NCBI RefSeq assembly: GCF_013523165.1
Contig: NZ_JAAMQI010000004.1
Location: forward strand, 124,001-188,000
DNA: 64,000 nt
Direction: 5' to 3'
Origin: Pseudomonas entomophila
Lineage (GTDB): Bacteria; Pseudomonadota; Gammaproteobacteria; Pseudomonadales; Pseudomonadaceae
In this document: one piece after another, positions 18,904-28,429 of the stretch
How positions within the stretch are numbered: the stretch's first letter is position 1
Layout of the letters: each line of letters opens with the position of its first letter
Notes under the pieces: generated by a model
Database searches by the model: none
What the model saw: only the letters and a program-made list of their open reading frames with translations
Told to the model about the DNA's origin: nothing
Translations under genes and position numbers: made by a program

Positions 18904-20640
18904 TTACATGCGCTCCAGGGTTTCCAGGCCTAGCAGCTCCAGGCCCTGTTTGAGGGTCCGTCCGGTCAGCGCCGCCAGGCGCAGGCGGCTCTGTTGCTGC
19001 TCGGGCGTTTCGGCAGCGAGGATCGGGCAATTCTCGTAGAAGCTCGAGAACAGGCCGGCGATGTCGTACAGGTAGGCGCACAGCACGTGCGGCGTGCCCT
19101 TGTCGGCGACGCTGTTGAGCACTTCGCCGAACTGCGCCAGGCGGGCGCCGAGGTCCTGCTCCTGAGGCGCCTGCAGGACGATACGGCCTTCGACATCGTC
19201 GAACTGCTTGCCCAGCTTGCGGAAGATGCTGGCGACGCGGGTGTAGGCGTACAGCAGGTAGGGCGCGGTGTTGCCATCGAAATTGAGCATCAGCTCGAAG
19301 TTGAAGCTGTAGTCGCTGGTGCGGTGCTTGGAGAGGTCCGCGTATTTGACCGCGCCGATGCCGACGACTTCGCCGATCTGGCGCAGGGCCTGCTCGTCCA
19401 GGTCGGTGTTCTTTTCCTTGACCAGCGCGTAGGCGCGCTCCTTGGCTTCCTGGAGCAGGTCCACGAGCTTGACGGTACCGCCATCACGGGTCTTGAACGG
19501 ACGGCCGTCGGCGCCGTTCATGGTGCCGAAGCCCATGTGCTCCATGCGCATCGGATGGCCGACGAAGCCGGCCCGGCGGGCGACCTCGAACACCTGGTTG
19601 AAGTGCAGCGCCTGGCGCTGGTCGACGAAGTACAGCGCACGGTCGGCCTTGAGCACGTTGCTGCGATAGCGCACGGCTGCCAGGTCGGTGGTGGCGTACA
19701 GGTAGCCGCCGTCGGCCTTCTGCACGATCACCGGCAGCGGCTCGCCTTCAGCGGTCTTGTACTCGTCGAGGAACACGCATTGCGCGCCCTGGCTCTCGAC
19801 CAGCAGGCCCGTGGCCGCCAGGTCCGCGACCACGTTGGCCAGGTCGGCGTTGTAGGCGCTTTCGCCCATGACGTCGGCCATGCTCAGCTTGACGTTGAGC
19901 TGTTCGTAGGTCTTCTGGCAATGCGACAGCGAAATGTCCTTGAAGCGTGTCCACAGCGCCAGGCAGTCAGGGTCGCCGGCCTGCAGCTTGACCACCAGAC
20001 CGCGGGCGCGGGTGGCGAATTCCTCGGACTCGTCGAACCGCTTCTTGGCCGCGCGGTAGAAGTTTTCCAGGTCCGACAGCGCGTCGCTGGTGATGGGGTT
20101 TTCCTGCAGGTACGCCAGCAGCATGCCGAACTGGGTGCCCCAGTCGCCGACGTGGTTCTGACGGATCACCTGGTCACCGAGGAATTCCAGCACACGGGCG
20201 ACGCTGTCGCCGATGATCGTCGAGCGCAGGTGGCCGACGTGCATTTCCTTGGCCAGGTTCGGGGCCGACAGGTCGACCACCACCTTCTCGGCAGGGCCTG
20301 CCTTGCGCACATTGAGGTGCGCATCGGCCAGTGCAGCGTCCAGACGATTGGCCAGGGCCTGGGTGTTCTGGAAGAAATTGAGGAAGCCGGGGCCGGCGAT
20401 CTCGACCTTGCTGACGTCTTCACACGCCGGCAGCGCAGCGATCAGCTTCTCGGCCAGGTCGCGCGGCTTCATGCCGGCAGGTTTGGCCAGCATCATGGCG
20501 ATGTTGCTGGCGAAGTCGCCGTGGGTCTTGTCCCGGGCGTTCTCCACCTGGATCGACGGCGTCAGCCCATCAGGCAGCACACCGTCGGCGACGAGTTGGG
20601 TGAGGGCTTGCTGGATCAGCTGGCGAATGGTGTCTTTCAT
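18904..20640 (-). CDS. argS: Arginyl-tRNA synthetase
   Basis: Class I synthetase charging tRNA-Arg. The 578 residues include the N-terminal Add-1 domain, the HIGH-equivalent motif in [17 protein letters not shown], and a C-terminal DALR anticodon-binding domain ending [12 protein letters not shown]. As in many ArgRS, no canonical KMSKS lysine loop is obvious. Start ATG 20640 gives the usual [13 protein letters not shown]. The SPOR gene follows immediately. Confidence 0.96.
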   Translation of the reverse strand: MKDTIRQLIQQALTQLVADGVLPDGLTPSIQVENARDKTHGDFASNIAMMLAKPAGMKPRDLAEKLIAALPACEDVSKVEIAGPGFLNFFQNTQALANRLDAALADAHLNVRKAGPAEKVVVDLSAPNLAKEMHVGHLRSTIIGDSVARVLEFLGDQVIRQNHVGDWGTQFGMLLAYLQENPITSDALSDLENFYRAAKKRFDESEEFATRARGLVVKLQAGDPDCLALWTRFKDISLSHCQKTYEQLNVKLSMADVMGESAYNADLANVVADLAATGLLVESQGAQCVFLDEYKTAEGEPLPVIVQKADGGYLYATTDLAAVRYRSNVLKADRALYFVDQRQALHFNQVFEVARRAGFVGHPMRMEHMGFGTMNGADGRPFKTRDGGTVKLVDLLQEAKERAYALVKEKNTDLDEQALRQIGEVVGIGAVKYADLSKHRTSDYSFNFELMLNFDGNTAPYLLYAYTRVASIFRKLGKQFDDVEGRIVLQAPQEQDLGARLAQFGEVLNSVADKGTPHVLCAYLYDIAGLFSSFYENCPILAAETPEQQQSRLRLAALTGRTLKQGLELLGLETLERM

Positions 20641-20705
20641 CAGGTTCTCTTTCGACCGCACGCGCGGCGGGCGCTTCGAGGCGCAGGTGGAAAAACTGGG
20701 CATTA

Positions 20706-20762
20706 TCCGGTCGCAGGCGGCAGGCGGCAAGTCGTAAGCGGTAAGTGGCAGGCGGCAAGCTG
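20706..20762. repeat. Short degenerate GGCAGGC/GGCAAG repeats between argS and priA
   Basis: The 195-base gap 20641-20835 contains a run of imperfect 7-12 base units such as GGCAGGCGGCAAG, GTAAGCGGTAAG and GGCAGGCGGCAAGC, followed by GCTTGCAGCCTGCAGC in the opposite sense. Similar units occur at 41745-41755 and 55307-55335. They look like slippage-derived intergenic repeats; no gene is present. Confidence 0.6.
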
Positions 20763-20835
20763 AACGGCCCAGGCGGTGAGCCCGGCTCGATCCGCCGGGC
20801 AGCGCCGCTTTTGCTTGCAGCCTGCAGCTCGCTCC

Positions 20836-23055
20836 TCAGTAGAGATCCACAGGGTCCACATCGAGCGACCAGCGCACCTGGCGGCCTGATGGCATCTGTT
20901 CGAGCTCCAGCAGCCAGCTGGCGAGCAGGCGGTGCAAGGCAGCCCTGGCGTTGGCTTGCAGCAGCAGTTGCGCCCGGTAGCGACCGGCGCGGCGCTCCAT
21001 GGGCGCCGGCACCGGCCCGAGCAATTCGATGCCGCCGGCGCCCTGCACGGCGAGCAGGCGCTCGGCGGCCGTGCAGGCTTCGTCGAGGAAGGCTTCGGCC
21101 TGACCCGGCTTGTGCGCCTCGGCACGCAGCAGGGCCAGGTGCGAGAAAGGCGGCAGACCCGCGGCGCGGCGTTCGCTCAAGGCCTGGTCGGCGAAAGCGA
21201 AGTAACCTTGCTCGGTGAGTTGCACCAGCAAGGGGTGCTCGGCCAGGTGCGTCTGCACGATCACCTTGCCCGGCTCTTCGGCCCGCCCGGCGCGGCCGGC
21301 CACCTGCACGATCAGCTGCGCCATGTGCTCGCTGGCGCGGAAGTCGCCCGAGAACAGGCCGCCGTCGGCATCGAGGATCGCCACCAAGGTCACGCGGGGG
21401 AAGTGGTGGCCCTTGGCAAGCATCTGGGTGCCGACCAGGATGCAGGGCTGGCCTCGCTGGATGGTGGCGAACAGGTTCTGCATGGCATCCTTGCGGGCGG
21501 TGCTGTCGCGGTCCACACGTAGCACGGGGTACTCCGGGAACAAGGTGCTCAGGCGCTCCTCGGCGCGCTCGGTCCCCGCGCCGACCGGGCGCAGGTCCAC
21601 GTGGTTGCACTGGGGGCACTGGTGCGGGATGCGCTCTTCATGGCCGCAATGGTGGCAGCGCAGCAGCCCCGAACGCTGGTGCACGGTCATGCGCGCATCG
21701 CAGCGTGGGCAGCCGGACAGCCAGCCGCAGTCGTGGCACAGCAGGGTCGGTGCGAAGCCGCGCCGGTTGAGGAACACCAGCACCTGCTGACCGGCCGCGA
21801 GGGTCTGGCCGATCGCCTGGTGCAGCGGGCCACTGATGCCGCTGTCCAGGGGGCGGCTCTTGACGTCCAGGCGCAGGAAGCGCGGCTGTCGGGCGCCGCC
21901 GGCGCGTTGCTGCATGCGCAGCAGGCCGTAGCGGCCACCGTGGGCGTTGTGCAGGCTTTCCAGTGACGGGGTGGCCGAGCCTAGCAGGATCGGCACGTCT
22001 TCCTGGCGCGCACGCACCAGCGCCAGGTCCCGGGCGTGGTAGCGCAGGCCTTCCTGCTGTTTATAGGAGCCGTCGTGCTCTTCGTCGATGATGATCAGGC
22101 CGGGGTGCTTCATCGGCGTGAACAGCGCCGAGCGTGTACCGATGATGATGTCCGCCTCGCCGTCGCGCGCCGCCAGCCAGGCGTCGAGCCGCTCGCGGTC
22201 GTTGACCGCCGAGTGCAGCAGGGCGATGCGGGCGTTGAAGCGCTGCTCGAAGCGCGCCAGGGTCTGCGGCCCCAGGTTGATCTCGGGGATCAGCACCAGT
22301 GCCTGCTTGCCGGCCTCGAGGGTTTCGCGGATCAGTTGCAGGTACACCTCGGTCTTGCCGCTGCCGGTCACCCCGGCCAACAGAAACGCCTGGAACCCGC
22401 CGAACGAGGAGCGCACGGCGTCGAACGCGGCGCGCTGCTCGTCGTTCAGCGGCAGCTCGGGTTGGGCGAGCCAGTGCTCGTGGCGCGTGGCAGGCAGGTG
22501 ACGGCGCAGCTCGATCTCCACCAATTGCTTGGCCAGCAGCAGGTCGAGGCTGTCCTTGCTCAGGCCCAGCTTGCTCAGGACCGCATGGGCCACGCCGTGG
22601 GGATGCTGCGCCAGGGTCTGCAAGGCCTCGCGCTGGCGCGGTGCACGGGCGATGCGCGGATCGTCCAGGCGTGCGCCGGGGGCGATCTGCCAGAACCGCT
22701 CCTGGCGCATTTCGGCCGGTTCGCCCTGGCGTAGCAAGGTCGGCAGGGCCCAGTTGAACGTGTCGCCCAGGCTGTGCTGGTAGTACTGGGCCGTCCACAG
22801 GCACAGCTTGAGCAGGGACGCGGGCAACGGCGAGACCGGATCGAGCAGTGCCGTGGCCGGGCGCAGCTTGTCGGCCGGCACGTCGCTGGTGTCGGCCACC
22901 TCGACCAGGACCCCGATCAGTTCTCGCCGCCCGAACGGCACGCGCAGGCGCATGCCCGGCACGAAGGTCTTGCCCGAGGCGCCTGGCGGCGCGCGGTAGT
23001 CGAACAACCTGCGCAGCGGCGAAGGAAGGGCAAGGCGCAGGATGACGTCGGGCAC
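20836..23055 (-). CDS. priA: Primosomal replication-restart helicase PriA
   Basis: Superfamily 2 helicase that recognises stalled forks and reloads the replisome. The 739 residues hold the N-terminal DNA-binding domain, Walker A AGVTGSGKTEVYL, DEEHD (motif II), GSATPSLES, and two Zn-binding Cys clusters (CHDCGWLSGCPRCD and CHHCGHEERIPHQCPQC), then the VAGRAGRAEEPG helicase motif VI. All expected motifs are intact. It is divergent from rpmE. Confidence 0.97.
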   Translation of the reverse strand: MPDVILRLALPSPLRRLFDYRAPPGASGKTFVPGMRLRVPFGRRELIGVLVEVADTSDVPADKLRPATALLDPVSPLPASLLKLCLWTAQYYQHSLGDTFNWALPTLLRQGEPAEMRQERFWQIAPGARLDDPRIARAPRQREALQTLAQHPHGVAHAVLSKLGLSKDSLDLLLAKQLVEIELRRHLPATRHEHWLAQPELPLNDEQRAAFDAVRSSFGGFQAFLLAGVTGSGKTEVYLQLIRETLEAGKQALVLIPEINLGPQTLARFEQRFNARIALLHSAVNDRERLDAWLAARDGEADIIIGTRSALFTPMKHPGLIIIDEEHDGSYKQQEGLRYHARDLALVRARQEDVPILLGSATPSLESLHNAHGGRYGLLRMQQRAGGARQPRFLRLDVKSRPLDSGISGPLHQAIGQTLAAGQQVLVFLNRRGFAPTLLCHDCGWLSGCPRCDARMTVHQRSGLLRCHHCGHEERIPHQCPQCNHVDLRPVGAGTERAEERLSTLFPEYPVLRVDRDSTARKDAMQNLFATIQRGQPCILVGTQMLAKGHHFPRVTLVAILDADGGLFSGDFRASEHMAQLIVQVAGRAGRAEEPGKVIVQTHLAEHPLLVQLTEQGYFAFADQALSERRAAGLPPFSHLALLRAEAHKPGQAEAFLDEACTAAERLLAVQGAGGIELLGPVPAPMERRAGRYRAQLLLQANARAALHRLLASWLLELEQMPSGRQVRWSLDVDPVDLY

Positions 23056-23220
23056 GCGGCAGATCTCTGAAAAGGAAGCGAATGGCCTGGCGAGCCTAGC
23101 ACGACGGTCGGTGGGTGCGGCAACTTGCGCTGGCGCATGGCTCTGCTATCATACGTCGCCTGATTCCGTGCGGTATTCAACAATGGTGTTGGATGGCGGC
23201 ACGCAGCCGAGGAAGTGACC

Positions 23221-23436
23221 ATGAAAGCAGATATCCATCCGAATTACGAAGTTGTAGAAGTTACCTGCAGCTGCGGCAGCAAGTTCGAAACCCGTTCGAC
23301 CCTGGCCAAGCCGCTGGCGATCGACGTGTGCTCGCAGTGCCACCCCTTCTACACCGGCAAGCAGAAAGTCCTGGACACCGGTGGTCGCGTACAGAAGTTC
23401 GCCGACCGCTTCGGCATGTTCGGTACCAAGAAGTAA
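23221..23436 (+). CDS. rpmE: 50S ribosomal protein L31, zinc-binding form
   Basis: A 71-residue ribosomal protein with all four zinc cysteines (Cys16, Cys18, Cys37, Cys40), so it is the C+ paralogue that is normally replaced by a zinc-free copy under zinc limitation. GAGGAA precedes ATG 23221; an in-frame GTG at 23215 was rejected. Its intrinsic terminator sits inside the start of the next gene. Confidence 0.97.
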   Translation: MKADIHPNYEVVEVTCSCGSKFETRSTLAKPLAIDVCSQCHPFYTGKQKVLDTGGRVQKFADRFGMFGTKK

Positions 23437-23438
23437 GC

Positions 23439-24260
23439 ATGCGCCTGGCGAACCCCCTGGGCTTCGCACCGCTGCACAAGAAGGCGCCCCTCGCGGGCGC
23501 CTTTTTCATGGCCGTGATCTGGGGTGCGTCGGTCCGGGCCGAGGTGCACTGCACCCCGCCGGGCCTCTTGCAGCCGGTCACCGTTCGCCAGGTGGTGGAC
23601 GGCGATACCTTGAGGTTGACCGATGGGCGCAGTGTTCGCCTGATCGGGATCAATGCGCCCGAAATCCGTCGGCGTGGCCAGCGTAGCGAACCACTCGCCG
23701 ACGCAGCCCGGCAGCGCCTGCGGGCGTTGGTCAAGGCCAGTGGCGGGCGTCTCGGCCTGGTGGTAGGCAAGGAGCGCAGCGACCATTATGGCCGGCTGCT
23801 GGCCCATGCCTATGGCCGCGACGGTCGGAATCTCGAGGCCCGGTTGCTCAGCGAAGGCCTGGGTTACCGCGTGGCTATCGCGCCCAACGTGGCGCTGACC
23901 CGCTGCCATCGGCAGGCCGAGCGTCAGGCGCGGGAGGCGGGTGCCGGGCTGTGGCGACGACCGGTCGTGCGCCAGGCCGCCGGGCTGCGGCGTCCCGGCT
24001 TTGCCGTGGTCACGGGCCGTGTCGTGCAGGTCCGGCGTCAGCGTTCGGGCGTGTCACTGACGATCGATGATCGGTTGGTGGTGACGGTGCCTGCCAGGCT
24101 CCAGCGGCGGTTGTCGGTGAGCACGCTCGAGCGCCTCGAAGGCCGCCAGGTGGAAGTGCGTGGCTGGGTCCGCGAGCGCGTCGCTGCCGGTTCAGGCAGG
24201 CGCGGCGGGCCACGCTGGACGGTGTCGCTGACCGATCCGAGCATGCTCGAGGTGCGCTGA
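23439..24260 (+). CDS. Secreted thermonuclease-like (SNase) protein
   Basis: The 273-residue protein has a basic N-terminus and signal peptide ending near VRA-EV (residue 34), then a staphylococcal-nuclease fold: VVDGDTLRLTDG, VRLIGINAPEIRRRGQRSEP, SDHYGRLLAHAY and LLSEGLGYRVA. The conserved Asp, Arg and Glu of this family can be matched. A C-terminal OB-like segment follows residue 190. ATG 23439 is only two bases after rpmE; a second in-frame ATG at 23508 lies just past the rpmE terminator but would lose the charged signal-peptide start, so the longer form is preferred. Confidence 0.85.
   Translation: MRLANPLGFAPLHKKAPLAGAFFMAVIWGASVRAEVHCTPPGLLQPVTVRQVVDGDTLRLTDGRSVRLIGINAPEIRRRGQRSEPLADAARQRLRALVKASGGRLGLVVGKERSDHYGRLLAHAYGRDGRNLEARLLSEGLGYRVAIAPNVALTRCHRQAERQAREAGAGLWRRPVVRQAAGLRRPGFAVVTGRVVQVRRQRSGVSLTIDDRLVVTVPARLQRRLSVSTLERLEGRQVEVRGWVRERVAAGSGRRGGPRWTVSLTDPSMLEVR
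23481..23506 (+). terminator. rpmE intrinsic terminator inside the nuclease signal-peptide codons
   Basis: AAGGCGCCC (23481-23489) pairs with GGGCGCCTT (23495-23503) over a 5-base loop, followed by T at 23502-23506. It is a textbook rho-independent terminator, read in the nuclease frame as KKAPLAGAFF. Confidence 0.85.
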
Positions 24261-24415
24261 CGGGCAGTGCCGACGGCCTCAGGGCAAGCGAGGCACCTAG
24301 CGTAAAGTCGTAGGACGAAGGTCTTGACACAAGTGACCGGGCAGTCTTGTCGCCCCTTGGCTCTTTGCGTATCCTCGGCGGTCCGTCAGAACAGTCCAAT
24401 TAGCGGAAAGCCCTC

Positions 24416-25684
24416 ATGTCAGATCTCAAAACCGCCGCCCTCGAATACCATGCCCAGCCTCGCCCAGGGAAACTGAGCGTCGAACTCACCAAGCCGACCT
24501 CCACCGCCCGTGACCTGTCCCTGGCCTACAGCCCAGGCGTCGCCGAGCCGGTACGCGAGATCGCCCGTGACCCTGAGCTGGCTTACCAGTACACCGGCAA
24601 GGGCAACCTGGTGGCGGTGATCTCCGATGGCACCGCCATCCTGGGCCTTGGCGACCTGGGCCCGCTGGCCTCCAAGCCGGTCATGGAAGGCAAGGGCGTG
24701 CTGTTCAAGCGTTTCGCTGGCGTGGACGTGTTCGACATCGAAGTCGATGCCGAAAGCCCGCAAGCCTTCATCGACACCGTCAAGCGCATCTCCATCACCT
24801 TCGGCGGCATCAACCTGGAAGACATCAAGGCCCCGGAGTGCTTCGAGATCGAGCGCGCGCTGATCGAACAGTGCGACATCCCGGTCTTCCACGATGACCA
24901 GCACGGCACCGCGATCGTCACCGCGGCCGGCATGATCAACGCCCTGGAAATCGCCGGCAAGCAACTGGACGACGCGAAGATCGTCTGCCTGGGCGCTGGT
25001 GCTGCCGCGATCTCGTGCATGAAGCTGCTGGTCAGCATGGGCGCCAAGGTCGAGAACATCTTCATGATCGACCGCAGTGGCGTCATCCACGCCGGCCGTG
25101 AAGACCTCAACCAGTACAAGGCCCAGTTCGCTCACGCCACCGACAAGCGTACCCTGGCCGATGCCCTGGCAGGCGCCGACGTGTTCGTCGGCCTGTCCGG
25201 CCCGAACCTGCTGAGCGCCGAAGGCCTCGCGTCCATGGCGGCGAACCCGATCGTCTTCGCCTGCTCCAACCCGGACCCGGAAATCAAGCCCGAGCTGGCG
25301 CACGCCACCCGTGACGACGTGATCATGGCGACCGGCCGCTCCGACTACCCGAACCAGGTCAACAACGTACTGGGCTTCCCCTTCATCTTCCGCGGTGCCC
25401 TGGACGTGCGCGCCAAGCGCATCAACGAAGAGATGAAGATCGCCGCCGCCATCGCCCTGAAGGACCTGGCCAAGCTGCCGGTGCCCAAGGACGTCTGCGA
25501 CGCCTATGGCGTCGAGTCGCTGAGCTTCGGTCGCGAGTACATCATTCCCAAGCCGATGGACGCACGCCTGATCACCGTGGTGTCGGATGCCGTGGCCAAG
25601 GCCGCCATCGAGTCCGGCGTCGCCACCCTGCCGTACCCGAAGCACTACCCGCTCAAGAGCGTGGATGACGTGTTCAACGGCTGA
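24416..25684 (+). CDS. maeB: NADP-type malic enzyme, short form
   Basis: Oxidative decarboxylation of malate to pyruvate. The 422 residues contain the malic N-domain (SLAYSPGVAEPVREIA, GDLGPLASKPVMEGKGVLF, GINLEDIKAPECFEIE, PVFHDDQHGTAIV) and the NAD-binding domain (CLGAGAAAISCMKLL). It ends without the phosphotransacetylase-like domain of the ~750-residue E. coli MaeB; the short form is normal in pseudomonads. NADP preference is by family. It is convergent with ponA and followed by a strong terminator. Confidence 0.93.
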   Translation: MSDLKTAALEYHAQPRPGKLSVELTKPTSTARDLSLAYSPGVAEPVREIARDPELAYQYTGKGNLVAVISDGTAILGLGDLGPLASKPVMEGKGVLFKRFAGVDVFDIEVDAESPQAFIDTVKRISITFGGINLEDIKAPECFEIERALIEQCDIPVFHDDQHGTAIVTAAGMINALEIAGKQLDDAKIVCLGAGAAAISCMKLLVSMGAKVENIFMIDRSGVIHAGREDLNQYKAQFAHATDKRTLADALAGADVFVGLSGPNLLSAEGLASMAANPIVFACSNPDPEIKPELAHATRDDVIMATGRSDYPNQVNNVLGFPFIFRGALDVRAKRINEEMKIAAAIALKDLAKLPVPKDVCDAYGVESLSFGREYIIPKPMDARLITVVSDAVAKAAIESGVATLPYPKHYPLKSVDDVFNG

Positions 25685-25702
25685 TCAGTCGACCCGTCAT
25701 GA

Positions 25703-25736
25703 AAAAAGCCCTGGTGCGTGAGCGCCAGGGCTTTTT
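25703..25736 (+). terminator. Intrinsic terminator after maeB
   Basis: AAAAAGCCCTGG (25703-25714) pairs fully with CCAGGGCTTTTT (25725-25736). The stem is flanked by A5 and T5, so it can act in both directions between convergent maeB and ponA. Confidence 0.92.
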
Positions 25737-25808
25737 CGTTGGTGGCCGGTCGGTCCTGAAGGGTGGGGCGAGGGGCGACCGGGCCCGAAGGCCCTGGAGC
25801 GCACGCCG

Positions 25809-28259
25809 TCAGAACAGGTCCATCGGCGTCGCTTCGTCGGCCGGCAGAGGGCTGCCCGGCGCCACGCCATTGCCCAGTTCGCCCGACGACGGCGGCGAGT
25901 CCTCGGCCTTGAACAGCTCGAAGTAGGCGTTGGGCGTGTCCGGCCTGGCTGCGCGACCACTGACCGGATCGACGCGCAGGCTCAGGATGCCTTCGGGCTC
26001 TGCCGGGGCATGGCTGGGCTTGCCCTTGAGCGCCGCCCCCATGAAGTGCATCCAAATCGGCAGCGCCACGGTGCCGCCGTATTCGCGTCGGCCCAGGGTC
26101 TCGGGCTGGTCGAAGCCGGTCCAGACCGTGGTCATGTAGTCGGCGTTGTAGCCGGAGAACCAGGCATCCTTGGACTCGTTGGTGGTGCCGGTCTTGCCGG
26201 CCAGGTCGTCACGGCCCAATGCCAGGGCGCGACGCCCGGTGCCGCGCTTGATGACGTCCTGCAGCATGCTGGTCAGGATGTAGGTGGTGCGACCGTCGAT
26301 GATCCGCTCGGCCACCTGGGGCGGTTGTGCGGCAGCGGCCGGCTGGGCATTGGCCGGTGCAGCTTCCCCTGGCAACTGGACGTTGAACGGCTGTTCCGGC
26401 GCGGCGATGCCTGCCTGGTCCTGCTGAACGGACGGCACGCGCGCGGGGTTGGCGGTGAACAGCGTGTCGCCCGAGCGGCTTTCGATGCGTTCGATCAGGT
26501 ACGGGCTGATCTTGTAGCCGCCGTTGGCGAACGTGCTCCAGCCGGTGGCGATCTCCATGGGCGTCAGCGTCGCGGTGCCCAGTGCCAGGGACAGGTTGCG
26601 TGGCAGGTCCTGCTTGTTGAAGCCGAACTGCGCGATGTAGTCGATGGTCTTGTCCACGCCCATCGCCTGCAGCAGGCGGATGGACACCAGGTTGCGCGAC
26701 TTGTACAGCGCCTCGCGCATGCGGATCGGGCCCAGGAACGTGTTGGTATCGTTCTTCGGGCGCCAGACCTTGTCCACGGACGGGTCGACGAAGACGATCG
26801 GGGCGTCGTTGACCAGGCTGGCGGCGGTGTAGCCGCTGTCGAGCGCCGCGCTGTAGATGAACGGCTTGAAGCTCGAGCCCGGCTGACGCTTGGCCTGCAT
26901 CGCGCGGTTGTAGTTGCTCTGCTCGAACGAGAAGCCACCAACCAGGGCGCGGATGGCACCACTGGTCGGGTCCAGGGTCACCAGGGCGCTCTGCGCGCCG
27001 GGCACCTGGCTGAATTTCAGGGTACCGTCGGCCAGCCGTTGCACGCGGATCAGGTCGCCGGCCTGGGCGACGTCGGCCGGTGAGGTGGGTGCGCGCCCCA
27101 GGCTGTTGACGTTCAGGTGCGGGCGAGCCCACTTCAGGGTCTCCCACGGCACCTGCTCTTCCTTGCCGCCTCGGGTCAGCACCAGCAGGCCGGTCTTGGT
27201 GACCTGCATCACGATGGCCGGTTCCAGGCCGCCCAGGTTGCGCTGCTTGCCCAGGACACGCTGCCATTCGGCGAAGGTCTTGCCCGGATAGCGCGCCTCC
27301 GGGCCGCGATAGCCATGGCGCTCATCGTAGGCCGTCAGGCCATCGAGCACGGCACTGTTGGCCATCTCCTGCAAATCGCTCGGTACCGTGGTGGTGACGC
27401 GGAAGCCTTCGGTATAGGCCTCGCTGCCGTAGCGGCCGACCATTTCCGCGCGTGCCATCTCGGCGATCCAGGGCGCGTTCACCTCCGGCGTCGGGACGTG
27501 GTAGCTGGCATTGAGCGGCTCGGCCAGGGCGGCCTGGTAGCTGGCCTGGTCGATCTTGCCCAGGCGGTACATGCGCCCGAGAATCCAGTCGCGACGCTCC
27601 TTGGCGCGCACCGGGTTGGCCAACGGGTTGAAACGCGAAGGTGCCTTGGGCAGGCCAGCGATCATGGCCATCTGCGCCAGGCTCACGTCGCGAATCGACT
27701 TGCCGTAGTACACCTGCGCGGCGGCCTCGATCCCGTAGGCACGGTTGCCCAGGTAGATCTTGTTGACGTACAGCTCGAGGATCTCGTCCTTGGTCAGCTC
27801 GCGCTCGATCTGCAGGGCCAGCAGGATCTCGGTGGTCTTGCGCGAGAAGCTGCGTTCGCTGCTCAGGAAGAAGTTCTTCGCCACCTGCATGGTGATCGTG
27901 CTGCCACCGGTCTGGATGTGCCCGGATTTGACCAGCTGGGTGGCCGCGCGCATCAGGCTGCTGGGGTCGACCCCGTAGTGGTTGAGGAAATTGTCGTCCT
28001 CGGCTGACAGAAGCGCCTGAATGAACTGTGGGGGGATTTCATCGAAGCGGATCGGCGAGCGGCGCATTTCGCCAAATTCGGCGATCAGCTTGCCGTCGCT
28101 GCTGAAGACCCTCAGCGGTATCTGCAACTGGATGCTTCGCAGCGCATCGACCGAAGGCAGGCTCGGGCTAAGGTAGAGAAACGCACCGCTCACACCGAGT
28201 ACCAGCGCACAGATGACAGCGACGAAAGACCACCAGAAGAACTTCAGCAGGCGTATCAA
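25809..28259 (-). CDS. mrcA: Penicillin-binding protein 1A (bifunctional transglycosylase/transpeptidase)
   Basis: An 816-residue class A PBP (also called ponA). It has one TM (about 6-29), a GT51 domain with catalytic Glu87 in SAEDDNFLNHYG and TGGSTITMQVAKN, an OB insert around 300-420, and a transpeptidase domain with GSSFKPF (SxxK), SRN and KTGTT. The C-terminal ~70 residues are a Pro/Glu-rich tail. A TTG start at 28259 gives MIRLLKFFWWSF, as in relatives; the longer GTG at 28346 lies upstream of a perfect -10 hexamer and was rejected. Divergent from pilM. Confidence 0.93.
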   Translation of the reverse strand: MIRLLKFFWWSFVAVICALVLGVSGAFLYLSPSLPSVDALRSIQLQIPLRVFSSDGKLIAEFGEMRRSPIRFDEIPPQFIQALLSAEDDNFLNHYGVDPSSLMRAATQLVKSGHIQTGGSTITMQVAKNFFLSSERSFSRKTTEILLALQIERELTKDEILELYVNKIYLGNRAYGIEAAAQVYYGKSIRDVSLAQMAMIAGLPKAPSRFNPLANPVRAKERRDWILGRMYRLGKIDQASYQAALAEPLNASYHVPTPEVNAPWIAEMARAEMVGRYGSEAYTEGFRVTTTVPSDLQEMANSAVLDGLTAYDERHGYRGPEARYPGKTFAEWQRVLGKQRNLGGLEPAIVMQVTKTGLLVLTRGGKEEQVPWETLKWARPHLNVNSLGRAPTSPADVAQAGDLIRVQRLADGTLKFSQVPGAQSALVTLDPTSGAIRALVGGFSFEQSNYNRAMQAKRQPGSSFKPFIYSAALDSGYTAASLVNDAPIVFVDPSVDKVWRPKNDTNTFLGPIRMREALYKSRNLVSIRLLQAMGVDKTIDYIAQFGFNKQDLPRNLSLALGTATLTPMEIATGWSTFANGGYKISPYLIERIESRSGDTLFTANPARVPSVQQDQAGIAAPEQPFNVQLPGEAAPANAQPAAAAQPPQVAERIIDGRTTYILTSMLQDVIKRGTGRRALALGRDDLAGKTGTTNESKDAWFSGYNADYMTTVWTGFDQPETLGRREYGGTVALPIWMHFMGAALKGKPSHAPAEPEGILSLRVDPVSGRAARPDTPNAYFELFKAEDSPPSSGELGNGVAPGSPLPADEATPMDLF

Positions 28260-28328
28260 GGCTTTTGGGTGTCCAGGTTGGGAAGTGGAGGGCGCGCGAG
28301 GGCCGGCGAACAGGAAAAATCGCTGGGC

Positions 28329-28334
28329 ATTATA
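28329..28334 (-). promoter_or_regulatory. Candidate -10 element for mrcA/ponA
   Basis: TATAAT reads perfectly on the minus strand 70 bases before the chosen ponA start. No good -35 hexamer is seen at 16-19 bases, so strength is uncertain. The 170-base ponA-pilM gap should also carry the pilM promoter, which I could not locate. Confidence 0.4.
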
Positions 28335-28429
28335 AGCATTTTTCACCGGGCGGGGTGACCGGCCGACGGGCTCGGTCTGTGCCTCGAGAGGTGTGATGCC
28401 TGAACCCGAATACGCACAAGGACGTCACG

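Noticed and set aside
24322..24350. TTGACA upstream of maeB as a promoter.
   Set aside because: No acceptable -10 hexamer at 16-18 bases; not supported strongly enough to annotate.
28260..28346. Longer N-terminus for PBP1A from GTG 28346.
   Set aside because: A perfect TATAAT lies inside this extension and the extra residues have no membrane-protein logic; relatives begin at the RLLKFFWW segment.
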